Shown here piece after piece: positions 10,959 to 22,951 of a stretch of 64,000 bases of DNA. Numbering within the stretch: the first letter of the stretch is position 1; each line of letters starts with the position of its first letter. A program made the position numbers and the translations under genes. The notes beneath the pieces were generated by a model. It was not told the origin of the DNA and did no database searches. It was given only the letters and a program-made list of their open reading frames with translations. The DNA comes from Periconia sp. R9002. Taxonomy: Eukaryota > Ascomycota > Dothideomycetes > Pleosporales > Periconiaceae. The stretch covers positions 124,001-188,000 of the forward strand of contig JAMAHW010000027.1 of the NCBI GenBank assembly GCA_023627715.1, in the 5' to 3' direction.

Positions 10959-12210
10959 ATGGTCGACATGTCTACCAGAAGGGTTGGCGCAACAGTCGCT
11001 TCGCTAACACAACTATCCCTCAATCCTGTTATAGTTGCGTCGCTCTTATGGGCAGTTACACGAGGGCCCGCACACTTTCGATATCGTCTCGTAAACACGT
11101 TCACGTCGCTCCGAGACCCATCGACATACGCGCAGTTTGTGAAAGCCCTTAAATGGATCTTAGCCATTAGGACAGCTGGCATCTTGAATGGCACTCTCAA
11201 TAAACTCGCGCTGAATTCTTGGAGGGTGAATCATGAGAAGAGTCGGTGGGACTATAGCAAAGAAGTGGCAGTTATCACAGGAGGCTGTTCTGGTATTGGG
11301 ATGTTGGTTGCAAAGAGGTTGATCAACAAGGGTGTCAAAGTAGCGGTGCTAGACATTCAACAACTGCCCCCAGAACTGCAAGGATGTAAGTAGTTTGCAC
11401 TCCTAATCGGAGAAATTAGCCCACTAACGGATTATGGTAGATGCCAACATTCGGTTCTTTGCCTGTGACATTACCAAACCATCAGACGTCAAGTCAACTG
11501 CGAAAGTGGTATCAGAAACACTCGGCGCACCGTCGATCCTCATAAATAATGCCGGGATCGGTAGCTTGAGGACCATTATGAATACTGAACCGGAGACTCT
11601 GAAGAAGATCATGGATGTCAACTTGTTGAGCCACTGGTACACTGTCCAAGCCTTTGTTCCAAGCATGATTGAAAAGAATAAAGGCCATATCATGACTATC
11701 GCAAGTCTAGCCTCCTATTTGGGCCTAGGGGGCATGACCGACTATTGTGCGACTAAAGCAGGTGTTCTGGCATTCCATGAAGGTAAATTCATGAACCCTT
11801 GAATGAGTTACGTGAATATACTCATCAAGTGTACCTAGGTCTTACTCAGGAACTCCGGATCAAATATAAAGCGCCCAATGTTCTGGTATGTATCACGTAT
11901 CTCCAATATATGCTATACCTAATCAGCAGCTGACCCTATAACAATATAGACGACAAGCGTGCATCCTTCCTGGGTAAAAACACCTCTGGTTAAACCTTGG
12001 GAGGAAGGACTCAAAGAGGCGGGGAACTCATTGCTCGAGGCATCTTTCGTTGCCGATGCCATTGCTGATCAGGTTTTCAGCTGTTCAAGCGGGCATATTT
12101 TCTTGCCGGCCGGTACATCAAGAGCAAGCGGTGTCAGGTATTGGCCGCACTGGTTGCAGGAGAAGGTCAGAGAGGCACATTCTAAAATTGTACTGAAGAA
12201 GGCGCAGTGA
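10959..12210 (+). CDS. Short-chain dehydrogenase/reductase, membrane-anchored (retSDR/SDR16C-like)
   Basis: Exons 10959..11385, 11441..11782, 11839..11885, 11950..12210; 358 aa. A classical Rossmann SDR: TGGCSGIG (107-114) binds the cofactor, NNAG is at 178-181, and the catalytic set is S231, Y244 and K248 in the YCATK motif. D133-type acidic residue at the end of beta 2 (AVLDIQ) suggests NAD(H) preference. About 100 residues precede the fold, with a hydrophobic stretch near 20-33, as in lipid-droplet or ER-bound retinol/sterol-type SDRs. After the active site the VHPSWVKTPL loop matches the usual VxPG-type segment. The substrate cannot be read from sequence. Start could also be the ATG at 10968. 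Confidence 0.87.
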
Positions 12211-13930
12211 TGAGACAGCACGTTGTATTTTCCTGACCCACGTTCAGTCCTGGAAATGCATGTATACGAGAATGGGGGGACACTTTTTTTTCATCTATGG
12301 TTCTCCACCCGGGTCCTTCTCTTACTGGCACCCTATTGTCTGCCTGAGGTTTGGCTGCGCCTCAAGTGGTGTATCTTACATACATGATTGCAGCTCGTAG
12401 CAAAGTGCTTCCATACGTTCCGGATCAGCTGAGTGTCCCTCTTACTTTTTCAGCGTGCAAGAATACAAGCCACGACGGTAAGCACGTACAATCAACTTTC
12501 AAGCTGGAGCAGATATGCAAAGTACATGCAATGTCAAACTAAACATAGGCATGGTTTTTGTGCTCACGGAAAAGCGACGATATCTCCATGAACCAATCAT
12601 TTGATGCAAACTTGCTTGGTTGATATCGTGTGGCCGTTCCACAAGAAGACGTTCTGCGTCGGGATGTTTACTCACTACTAAAAGCGTATTTCTCTCCTCA
12701 TTCCACTATTGATCTGATAATTTTGTATAACGCTGTTTCTTCCTATCAAAGTGTGCCGGTAATAATAGGCTGACATGAATGATCTGCGCTTGATGTACGA
12801 TCAAAGTGGTACCCCAGGTACATGTAATCGCCAACGAATATACGCAGAACCATCCATCTTTCAATCCTGTCAGAATTGATCGTAAAGATTTACCGTGAAC
12901 CCCGGCAAAAAATGCCGGCATTAGTAACAGGTGTGAACTACCCCAGATTCCAGACCACTTCCACGCAGGACTAAACAAAGTGAATGGGGAAGCCACAGTG
13001 CTAATACTGCCCAGCCTGCCAGCTAATGGAATTTGGATGCGAAAGCGGGCGCTGCCAATCACTAACAAAGTGCCACCTACACATTTTGGTACTAACTTGT
13101 ATTCAACCCCAACTCATCGGCCTGAGGTCTGTACACAGGAGCGGGTCGGCCGAGAAAGAGAGCAAATCAGAGGTGGACATCCAATTGCGCCTCCCCAACA
13201 TACGATTCATTCTGTGGCTTGCAAGCACATGGGTGGTGGTGACATTACACGGCATAGTTTATACCTAGTTCGTCCTATGCCGCACTGAATCGTCGAACCT
13301 TCATGTTGTTTTCCATCTTGATTGCGCAGAAGCGGACATGCGATAAACGTCAGATACGTATCGCGATCACATTCGTCTAATTATTCGAATCGAATCTCGC
13401 CACTGGGAGCTTTTCAAATAAATCCCAAGCTTGGCGGGCGTGGAAGAGGCTCCGCGGCTCCTCACCAACAGATGGCGCCCAGTCTTAAGCAAATACTTTC
13501 CAACAAAAAGGCGATCTAGCCCCGTCGTGTCGGAATCAACGGCTTTGACCGCCACATTCTCTAATTCTCGACACGGGCGAGCTAAGCGTGCGACTCAGCG
13601 CGGCGCTGTGAATCGTCAGCTGCGGGCTGGCCGCTAGGCAGTGTAGTCAATGAGCGTGCCGCATAAATCCTTCAATGCGGAGAAGCATGGCGGAGAGCCA
13701 CAAGTGCGCCATGAGATGTCACTTGATTATCACCTCTCCTTCACCTGGCTATTCACTGACCTGGCCGTTCTGTGTTGGCACTTAACCTCTTCCCCGCGTG
13801 CTTCTTTTCTTTCTCTTATTGTCCACCGATTTCCACAAAGTTGCATCATATCTGCACATCTTTTTTACTATGCGTTTCTAGGTACATATACCCTTCTTGG
13901 TTGCCACCGGAAACATCGCGCATCCACAAC
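12211..13930. other. Intergenic, no gene seen
   Basis: A 1.7-kb gap between two plus-strand genes. The frames present (for example 12706-13068 minus) lack protein-like composition. The part nearest 13931 is pyrimidine-rich, as is usual just before fungal start codons, and probably is the promoter and 5' UTR of the membrane-protein gene. Confidence 0.5.
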
Positions 13931-15324
13931 ATGAGCCCGCTGCCTTTGATATCTCGAATGGATGATGTCGCCAAGACTGATCCTCGCCCTCCTGGGTCGA
14001 GAGCCCTGGTCCTCGAAGCATGGGCTCAAGGTTACATGGTCGGTTCTCTGGTCATTATGGCTGTCATCACCATGGCGAATATGCGGAGGGGAGTGCGATT
14101 GCACAAGTTGATTCTCATCGAGGTAAAATCCATCTCTCCTAGGCAGTTTGGGATGCCCCTGATCAATCTGACAATTCTACAGTTGCTGCTCGGCTTATGG
14201 CAGGGATTCTGGCTCTTTCTTCCCAGCTCTCCGGATCGACGGGTCGACAAATGGTGGCTCTCGGGTGCAGCAATTCCACTCAATGCGTCATGGGTACTCC
14301 ACAATCTCATCTCTTGGATGAAGATCAAACCCTTTCTTTCGCCTTTGTGGAATAAAATCTATCTTTTGACTGTCCTGCTATCCATCCCGTACTGGGTGGT
14401 CGAAATCTATGCAAGTGAGTTGACCTGCACCTCAATCCATCATCACCACGAGATGGATACTAATCTCCCCCAGATTTCGCATACTTCCATTATGCCAACC
14501 CCATCTTCAACACAACCAGGCCACTCGAACTCCTCTTCCGAGACCCATGGTGGATCGTCTCGACCGTCTACCTGTTCATCGTAATCAAAACCCAGTACGA
14601 CCTTCGACTCAAAGAAATCATCCGCATCTCCCCTCGATTCGGCATCATGCTGGCCTCGATGCTCATCGCGATCATCTTCGTCATCTGCGACGTCCTCTCC
14701 ACCACCAAAGCCATCAGACTCGCAGGAGATATGGGCATCAACCCCTTCTGGAAACTCGCCTTCGTTTTCAAATGCCTCACGGACTCCGTCATCCTCGACG
14801 ACTTCAAAACAGCCCTCGACCGTCTCCGCGCGTTCAAGATCAGCCGGTTAGGTAGCTTCTCCGGTGACCACAGTGATAAACGCACGCGCAGCGCCTCGCA
14901 CCAGATCCGATCGTGGAGCGAAGAGAAGGCGAGGAAAGCGCACAAGGAAGGACGGCGCGAGAAGTCGAAAGAGCGCGAGGAGGCCGCGTCCAGCCTCGAT
15001 GGTCCAACGCCGACGAACCTCGACGGCGCCAGAAAGTTTAGCCTCTATCAAAACGATTCTCTAGTCTTGCAGCCGCAGGACGAATATGTCGCTACTGCGC
15101 CCGAGCTGGGTCGTGATCCGGAAGACGTAGTCCCGAGTATCATTGATCCCGCGGATATACGACCGCTGAGGCCAACGTACCATCCACAAGATGTACAACG
15201 ACATTGGAGGCCGGGGTTTGATATGAATGCCGGTCGGGATCCATCTGTGGAAGAACATGAGATGGCGTCTCGTGATCCCGACGTGCCTCTTTCTCCCTTT
15301 CCGTCTCCTAGGACCAAGGTATAG
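13931..15324 (+). CDS. Fungal multi-pass integral membrane protein, function unknown
   Basis: Exons 13931..14122, 14183..14414, 14474..15324; 424 aa. I recognise the general pattern as a conserved fungal membrane family but know no function. About seven hydrophobic segments are visible between residues 35 and 270, for example GYMVGSLVIMAVITMA, LLLGLWQGFWLFL, NKIYLLTVLLSIPYWVVEIYA, WWIVSTVYLFIVI and FGIMLASMLIAIIFVI. The conserved-looking IPYWVVEIYANFAYF spans the second splice site. The cytosolic tail from about 275 is basic (RREKSKEREE) and then Pro/Asp-rich. Intron 1 is 60 bp, a multiple of three without a stop; removing it joins LILIE to LLLGLW, which makes a continuous membrane helix. Intron 2 has an ATACTAAT branch point. 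Confidence 0.75.
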
Positions 15325-18300
15325 GTCTGGTCGGGTTGACATGATTGAATTCCATTCTTTTCCGGAAAATAATACTGGTATAGCCCGTTATTCTGTGAGC
15401 GTGTTTTGGGCACTGTTCCGAGCATTGGTGTCCTGGATTTGGGGCGTTGAGCATTCTTTTCTCATTGATTAACGACCGACTGTCTGCCTTTTCTTTTGTT
15501 CTTCAGATACCCATCTTGCTCTATAACGATTGTAGTTTCCCATTTTTTTCTTATTTCGCATTAACCTTTGCGAATATAACGGCGCCTGGATGCGACGGCC
15601 TTTCTATCCATCATGGGCTGTGGAAGAGGCTATAAATTATGGCTTCTCAAAATCTTCGGGAGTGTTTTTTCTTATTTGGAGGTGGATATCAGAAGGTGTG
15701 GGGATGTGGGTTATTTCGACCTATATGTGTAGTATTATAACTATATATAGCCATTATCAATCACCTATCAACATGATCAGTCGTAAGCTTAAACACGTTC
15801 ATCTACCTCGTGGTCTTGAGCACGATGCCATCATCGACGTCAAACTCTCACTACCCAGAAAAGTGAAAGCACGGCATTAGAAGAATTCCTACAACTCACA
15901 AATGCGTAGCACTCGAAATACGATATTCGAGCACAGATTAACCATTACGTACCTAAGTACACACCATAAATCCATCGCACACGCACCAACCCAACCATCC
16001 ATCAAGGCCCACCACCCCTTCTACGCCACGAATTCAGGCCACCACCCTCTCCTTACCTCATCCAACGCCCGACAAACCTAACCCCCTTCCCTCATCACGA
16101 TTGCACACGCGACCTCGCGCGTCCTCCTTTTCGCTTACCCCTTTGCCCCAATCCCATCCCACTTCCCCGAAAATACGAATGTCTCATCCATCCCCTGAGT
16201 CATCAATCATTACACTAAACTTACCATGTCATCATCATCACCATCATCCACGGTCTCGGCATCGCCAATGATCCTTCCCGCTCACTCGCTATGGAGTCGC
16301 GCGCGCGCACCTTCCTCCCTTCCCTTTTCCCTAATTTATGTTACGCGCACGTGCGGTCCGCATCGGATCGGATCTCGCAAAAATGTGGGGTCCTAAATTC
16401 AGGAACGGACGGACCTGACTGACGCCATCTTTTCGCTCGCGCGAGAAGACGATGTTATTTTGTTCATGTTGTGATGGAGGGAGTTGTTAATTTTCTGCTA
16501 GAGGTAGGTGAGGCTGTGCCGAAGTTCGTGTAAGAATGTGATTACATGTACCCTCCGCGCCTGGTCTTGCGATTAGAGAGTAGAGTTGATTGTTTCTTGG
16601 GGGTCGCGTGAGATCAGGTGCGGTCCGTGGGATGATGATGTGAGGTGAAGTAAGCATTGCATTGCGGCGCGGTGCGGTACGGCGCGGGTATCTTATGTAC
16701 ATATTGATGTACGTGTGTGTTATCGATGGATGTGTACATGTATGGTGTAAGATAATATCATCCCACGTTCTACGGTGGTGCAGTGTGCTTGGTCTCATTG
16801 TCTGGAGTAAGAAGTTGTTAAGTTGAACATGCTGACGGTGATGAGGATGACGAGGTGGGAGATTGTGCCGGCGATTTTATCAGGACCACGGACCAGGTGG
16901 TGTGGTTATACGAAGTATGAAGACCTTTAGGGGTAGGTACTTTCTGGAATCACTGCTTGAGGGGGATTCATGTTCTTCTGATCCTAGCTTTGGGTACAGA
17001 GTATGTGTGCTCGAGGGATAAGGACGGTGATGTGAAAAGCTCGAACACAAGTCCAATCACATCACTGCTGAAACTCTGGATACGATTGAATCAGGTAAGC
17101 ATGGCGTCGGTGCACCCATGAACAGGAATCACTCCTTCCTGAATAGGTAATCCGTATACACATGTATGCAATCGCTCACCAACACCAGAAATAAGCAGCC
17201 TCTAGCCATCTCTCCGTCCCTTGACGGTTCTCAAAACAGGGAAATGGCCATCGCGAGCACGGGTTTGATAATCATGCCTCATAAACCTCATACTCACCGA
17301 CTAATTCCCATGCATCTACCTGCACTGTACAGACCCGAGTATGTATGTATGTACTTTCAGTTGCCTTGTGTGGCGCGTGCGTGCGCGTGCATGAACAAAC
17401 ACCATGCCGTCTGGCCCTGCCGATATTACAAATGTCCCCGAAGCGTGGCACGCACGAGAGACATGGACAGGAAACAGAGTCTCCGAGAGAGAGGGGGGAA
17501 ACGTGATGCCTGCACGATAAGGCAACGCCCGCAGTTCCCGCGCGACGCATAGGCAGCGGAACCACCGACTCCCGTCAATATGCATGGTGAATTGACATGT
17601 CACTCACCGCGCGTATGCATCCCCCATGTATGTACGTACATTTGAAGGGGAAATAAAAACTTGGTATTCCAAATGGACTGCATGAGAGAAGCAGGAAAGA
17701 TAGCAGAGGATGACGAAATTCCACGGTAAACGCCGTCGTTTTAATTCCGAGACCCCAATCTTGAGCGTGCAACAAGCATGTACCTAGGACAGTGAATGGT
17801 TTGGTGCATGTTGTATCGCTATCTCGTTGGCTGGAAGAGATCCAAAGACTCGGGAGGGAAGGCTGGGATCGGCGGTTGATTTGTTCGTCGTTCGTTCATG
17901 ACCCCGGGGTAACTGGGGTATGCATCTGTTTGATAATCCAGCCAGCTTCCGGGTTTCGATACTGTGCCGCTGTATGTGCCTGTGTTGGGTGGTACTGTAG
18001 AATGGTACGTATGCGAGATAGCGCCCTGAGGTGAGAGGAAGAGTCACGAGAGTGTAGATCTCTTATCCTTAGGGGTGTGTTTCCGAACGTGGTCGCACGG
18101 CATGTTTGCGTGCGGGTGAAGTGTCTATGTGAGACGTTATCCAATGCTTAGGGTCCTAAGATTGGGTTCGTTGCGTAACGGATGGTTTGTAGGAGGCGGG
18201 AAAGGGTCAGGGTAGTGTTAGTGGCTACGAGTTCATGGTGGGGTGGGGGCCGTTTTTGTGTAAAGCAATCGTGGAATCGTCAACAACCAGGACCGCCATG

Positions 18301-19473
18301 TTTGTACGACATCGGCAGTGTAGCTCTTGCATTTGCCCGGTGGTTCATGGCGAGTGGGAACGAAGCTCATTCTTGTGATCCGCCCTCTTGGATTTCGAAT
18401 TACATTAGCGACCCAGAACTTGGTCCAGACTCGAGGAATTAAAGCCTCATCCTAGATGGATCCATTGTACGCAGTTCTTCCCACTTCAACTCGCGGTTTT
18501 GGAGTCGTTCTGGTGCCCTCAAACCGACTAGCGTACGTGTACCGGTGGATTCGCACTTTGCAAGCCCCTACAAGAGGGCGACATCGGGGTCTAAGAAAAT
18601 AGTGTAGCCACCCATCACTACTGGCTTTAGTAGTCCTACGCTTGTCGTTACTGCTTATGTTATGTGGGTTTAGTGGCTGTTTACAAATAGTGCACCAATC
18701 GTTCACGCAGTAAGACACAGCCAGTAAGGGTAGGCGAATCAATAAATAGATACACCGTATAGAGCCAGTCTATGGATACATGGCACTGGTGGCCAGCCAT
18801 ACGAAGATATTTTTATATACATGAATACTTGCGTATTCTCGCTAATGATGTACAAACAAAGGTATACAGTAAACAGAAAGCCGCAAAACCAAAGGCCGAG
18901 AGAGAGAAAGGCAAAAGATAACGCCGTCGCTGAAATTCGCTGCAAAAAAAAAAACCAAGATAATACAAAACATTTTTTGATTTGTTCCTTGCATATCGTT
19001 TGCATGCAATGAAAGGCAAAAGAAGAAACAGGGTCGCTGTTCCCGAGGCTGTAGTGGAGTAATGGTGGTGTGGTAGTGGCCAGAGTGCTAGTTCGTCCCC
19101 TTATCTGCTGCAAGTGGAACATGCACCCCGGAACCCGACAGACCGCCAAAATGGCCCTCGTTTTATCGGCACAGCACACGCATGCATGTCACAAAAAAAC
19201 TCGCGTATTCAACCAACAGAAGAGGAGAAAACGAAGAGGAAAGCGTCGGAGTTCGCTAGTATTCCGAAGGATTTGGAGTCGTTGGGGTCCCGAACATGGT
19301 GGACCGGGGCCCTTGGTCATTGCTTGCGTTTTTGCAAGGCTGGCGCTAGCTTTTCTCGGGTCTTGCGTCGCATCTGTCGCCAAATTCCACAATGGGAAAA
19401 TACCCCAAGAAGAGATGTTATCGTAGGCTGGATATTTGAAACCCGCTCGGGTTTTGAGGTTATCGTTGTCGGA
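15325..19473. other. 4.1-kb gene-free region between convergent genes
   Basis: Both flanking genes end here, so no promoter for them is needed, yet the gap is the largest in the window. The plus strand is strongly C/A/T-rich at about 15950-16250 and becomes G/T-rich at about 16440-16900. GC-rich alternating purine-pyrimidine runs occur near 16308 and 17375-17395, with TGTA repeats near 17340. Many frames of 60-130 codons exist but none resembles a protein. A long noncoding transcript or an unrecognised fast-evolving gene remains possible. Confidence 0.5.
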
Positions 19474-20424
19474 TTAATCGGTCACCACTCGTAAGTTCTG
19501 TCCGTGGAATGAGATACGACTCGCGCGTGCTTTACGTGCCGACTTCGCCACAGAGACCGCATCCTGATGGCTGGGAAGTTTCGTGTCGGTGTTGCCGCTC
19601 AGTGATTTGACGTCGTCATCTTCAGAGTCACTGTCCGCATCTGACTGGCTTGAGTGGAGCGGGTCTTCCCATTCGTCCTCCGAAAGGGCGGAATGAATGA
19701 CTGACACGCGGCGTTGAAATTTTGTTTCGGTGGGAAGCGGCGTAGGTGGCGTATGCGTCAAAACTGGGAAAGGGTAATCGGTGTCTGGGCTTTCCAAGGA
19801 CAGTGTTGTGACTGAGGGTACGTCTGACGAACCTTCAATGGGAGGAGAGGGGTGCAAGAGTGTGCTAGGCTTTCGGGGTGGTAGGCGAGGATGAAGAAGT
19901 ACCGGTGTCTCAGATCTCGCTGGCTCTGATATTGCGATGATTGTCACCCGAGAATTATTGTTCGCTATCTCCACGTTGCTCAAAGCTGGGCCCATGGTGA
20001 AGTCTCGAGTATACTGATCATTTGTATATGACTCTACAGGAGAAGACGGATGTAATAGCGTAGAATTCTTGCGCTCTGGCGTAGACGTTCGTGATACGGG
20101 CGATGTTGAGCGATCCAGTGGACTCATTTCTTCGGAACAGTACGACTCCGCATCATCCTTGTTTGTTGAGACTGATGACGCTGCCGAGTCCTGGCGGGTA
20201 AGCTCGTGCTTGAGGTTTGGCCTCCAAGTAGAGTCCCGCCTCTGTGATCGATGTGTACTCGAAGAGCTTTGTCTAGAAACTGTCGGCCAGTTCCTTCTCG
20301 GCACCCTGCAAGCCCGTGGGGATAGTGTTTCGTCGGACTCGTACTCCTCCTCTTGCTCTTCGTGTATGATATCACTGGCGTAGCCCGAGTCATATGGAGA
20401 TCCCCATTCGACCTTCCCGGGCAT
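19474..20424 (-). CDS. Hypothetical Ser/Thr/Pro-rich disordered protein with LLHP motifs
   Basis: Single exon, 316 aa from the ATG at 20424 (MPGKVEWGSPYDSGYASD). No known domain. It is rich in Ser, Thr, Pro, Asp and Glu, with acidic clusters (EEQEEEYESDE; SQSDADSDSEDDD) and many S/T-P sites. A short motif recurs: STLLHPSSPVES, PVLLHPRLPPRK and STLLHPSPPIEG, centred near residues 140, 185 and 200. The basic end (KSARKARASRISFHG) could be a targeting signal. The frame stays open to 20763 but those extra 113 codons have a different, unprotein-like composition, so I chose 20424. Its role is unknown; a regulatory or scaffold protein controlled by phosphorylation is a guess. Confidence 0.6.
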   Translation of the reverse strand: MPGKVEWGSPYDSGYASDIIHEEQEEEYESDETLSPRACRVPRRNWPTVSRQSSSSTHRSQRRDSTWRPNLKHELTRQDSAASSVSTNKDDAESYCSEEMSPLDRSTSPVSRTSTPERKNSTLLHPSSPVESYTNDQYTRDFTMGPALSNVEIANNNSRVTIIAISEPARSETPVLLHPRLPPRKPSTLLHPSPPIEGSSDVPSVTTLSLESPDTDYPFPVLTHTPPTPLPTETKFQRRVSVIHSALSEDEWEDPLHSSQSDADSDSEDDDVKSLSGNTDTKLPSHQDAVSVAKSARKARASRISFHGQNLRVVTD

Positions 20425-21175
20425 TTTGTTGCTGCCAGTACCTCGCGCTGCTATGCCTCCTCTTCTAGTGAAATGCCTTGGACCACCACAGTGAACACAC
20501 AGTTTCCGGATGAAGATCGGGCGAGGATGTTGACGAACGCGAGAGCAAGGTTTCAGTCCAGTGAACAATTTCAACGCATGGATGCAATGTTGCCAAAGTA
20601 CAATAGTGTGATTGCACCGCGAGTGGTCAACGGGAACGGCCACACACATGGCGTCGATGACTGTATTTCGAACCAAGGGCGTTATCTGCAGCCAGTGCTG
20701 GTTGCCTTCAAAGACAATGAACCACGAAGTGACCGCCGTAAGAGATGTTGTATGGGATACCAAGAAAGATAAATGGCAGAGTGCCGCTAAGGGAAATAAA
20801 TATATTTACAGGGGAGAGGAAGAGGAAAGCGATGATGCACCCATGACAGCTGCATCAAGTGATTGCCTTATTTAAAGGAATGGATATGCACATGCCACTC
20901 GTTACCCGATGACCTATTCCAGGCTGTGAATAGGCAAGATCTGGGGGATCTGGCGCTTCGTTGGCGTCGGCCCATGCGTCGGACATGTAAGAGGGCACGG
21001 TTGCTATGTCACTTAGTAGCTCCGGATTGGTGGCAAACACAGGGCGTATCGTATCCTTAGACGTACGCCGCGATACCACGAGCCTCGCACAATTCCCGAA
21101 TTTTTGATTCCTTCGCTGTTAAAGCACATGGCTAGATCGGGAAGTGTAATTTCACGATTTGGGGTGTTATTCTAG
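20425..21175. other. Intergenic, upstream of the disordered-protein gene
   Basis: A 751-bp gap between two minus-strand genes, holding the 3' end of the RNase H2A transcript and the presumed promoter of the gene at 19474-20424. No supported coding sequence. Confidence 0.45.
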
Positions 21176-22259
21176 TTAGAAGGCTTCCATCTCCATAGTC
21201 ACCCGGCTGCCGAACCAATTTACAAGTTCGTCCCCGGCCTCGTCGCTTCTTGAAATGAAGTGGTCTGTTATGCGCAGTGAGCCGTTCGTGTCATCCTCGA
21301 CTGGCCAATCGACTATAATTTCCTTGTTTTTGACCTCCAACTCCTGCTTTGCCGTCCCCCACGAGAATCGGCACTCATTACCCCATCCAAAGACCGGGTC
21401 CATGTTTTGTTTGAGCCAGGACACTGTCTTAGCGTCGGACGGGTATCCGGAGCCCCACGTAGGGACAGCGTCTTCTGCAACTCCATTCGTCGCAGCTTGG
21501 CGAGCCTCCCAGCAAGCCTCGAGGGCAGCATCGCGGGTAACTTTTGCACACACTGACGCAGCACTAACCACGGGATACAGGCTGTCGGCCTTTTTGGCAA
21601 CCGTTATCCGTATGGTGGGCCATATGCGCTCTAGCTTTTTCTGGTAGATCTCGGGCTTGCCAATGGTGTCGATATAAATTTCCTTGACGTTGACACCTTG
21701 AGCGAGAACGCCTTTGATCAAGTCGATAGTAGCATCCATTGCTTGTGCATTGAGGTTGTATTGTGCCGGCTGCGACATGTGCGCAGATATGTCGCGGGCG
21801 GACAAGAGTCTGGTGGCCCATCCGCATGAGTTGTACAAGTCTGTATCCTTTGTGCAAATCTTGCGCATTAGATCGGAGCGGACTTCGGGAGTCAGCACTT
21901 TGGAATCGTCGAAGTGGTGGATTTCGGCCAGCAAAGACTGCTGCACTTGTAATGGCAGGTATAGAAGCGCATAGACCATCGGTCCTAAATGCAGTTATGT
22001 GAGTATGCGTAGGTATCAATGATTGTTTATTGGAAAGAATGCTACCTAGGACAGGCCCTCTTCCTGCTTCGTCCACACCGAGAACGCATTCTGTTGTGAG
22101 GTCGTTGGCCACGAGCGATGGGATGGGCGAGAAATGCGAATACGATTCACCTTCGAGAAGAAGGGGTTTGTGGATAGAGGGAGCCACGAAGACGCCCGTG
22201 GATGGAGTCTCCAGAGCGGCTCCCTGGGTTTCCATTGGGGTATCCTGGATGTCGGCCAT
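21176..22259 (-). CDS. RNH201: Ribonuclease H2 catalytic subunit A
   Basis: CDS is complement(join(21176..21984, 22046..22259)), 340 aa. RNase H2 removes single ribonucleotides and RNA-DNA hybrids from nuclear DNA. The active-site motif GVDEAGRGPVLGPMVY is intact across the splice (D63, E64). Other type-2 RNase H landmarks follow: DDSKVLTPEVR, YIDTIGKPEIY and SAASVCAKVTRD, carrying the further catalytic Asp residues, then GSGYPSDAKT. The intron is 61 bp with CTAG|GTAGCA donor context. It sits at the glycine of VLG-PM, so an unspliced message loses the enzyme. The start at 22259 gives MADIQDTPMETQG. The upstream region carries MluI cell-cycle boxes. Divergent from TMA64. Confidence 0.95.
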
Positions 22260-22951
22260 GTCGTGGGTCTCAAAACAAATGGTTGTGGTGTGTTGGCTTG
22301 CCAGAGTGCTGTCGCGGGCAGCAAAGCAATGATTGATAGTGATACCAACCGTGACGACGCGTCGGCGGTCCGTTCGCGACGCGTCTGTCTGTGCCGAGAC
22401 AATTTACCTCTTTAGGCTCGGGAACTTGATAATACACACACTTTTACATGTCTAGATGGCGCAACAAAGCTTACTTCCCTGTTTGTGGTATGTGAATACG
22501 AAAGATGATGATGGAATTCTGATTAGAATTTGGGTTTTCAATGTGCCAAATCTCTCCAGGTTCTATTTTTCTTCGCCCCTAACTCACGCGTGCCTGTAGT
22601 ACTGCGATGATGCCCCTTGGCAAACATGTATCCGTTACGATTCTCTGTCGTCTACATTGAGATGGAGCGGATGAGATCATGACGTTTGGCGTCCGTATGA
22701 CGGGTTGTCACCAAGAGATATTATGAGTAATTGTGAGTGAGGACACAGTCGATTTGTCGTTGGGAACGGGTACAAAGACTGGACTGGACCCCGCACTAGC
22801 TGCGGACTGAACTGCAAACCCCCGCTGAGGTCATCCATCCTCGATATTACTTTTGTATACCACATTCCAAAACGCCGCCTTTTCAGCACGCAGCAATAGC
22901 ACTGTCCCATCTTGCCACATCTTCTCCATCAAAAACAGTATTCTCTCCACC
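22260..22951. promoter_or_regulatory. Divergent promoter, RNase H2A and TMA64
   Basis: A 692-bp gap between two divergent start codons. It contains three ACGCGT hexamers, annotated separately. The part adjoining 22952 is pyrimidine-rich, as often seen before fungal start codons. Confidence 0.55.
22357..22384. promoter_or_regulatory. Paired MluI cell-cycle boxes (ACGCGT)
   Basis: ACGCGT occurs at 22357-22362 and 22379-22384, both inside the 8-bp palindrome GACGCGTC, about 100-125 bp upstream of the RNase H2A start. ACGCGT is the core bound by MBF in yeasts at G1/S genes for DNA replication and repair. A third copy is at 22586-22591. The pattern fits S-phase control of the nuclease; binding is inferred. 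Confidence 0.55.

Noticed and set aside
16225..16400. Short plus-strand frame beginning MSSSSPSSTVSASP
   Set aside because: It has about 58 codons of low complexity and no continuation by splicing that gives protein-like sequence.
20425..20763. Upstream extension of the disordered-protein frame (113 codons)
   Set aside because: Its composition differs sharply from the rest, so the ATG at 20424 is preferred.
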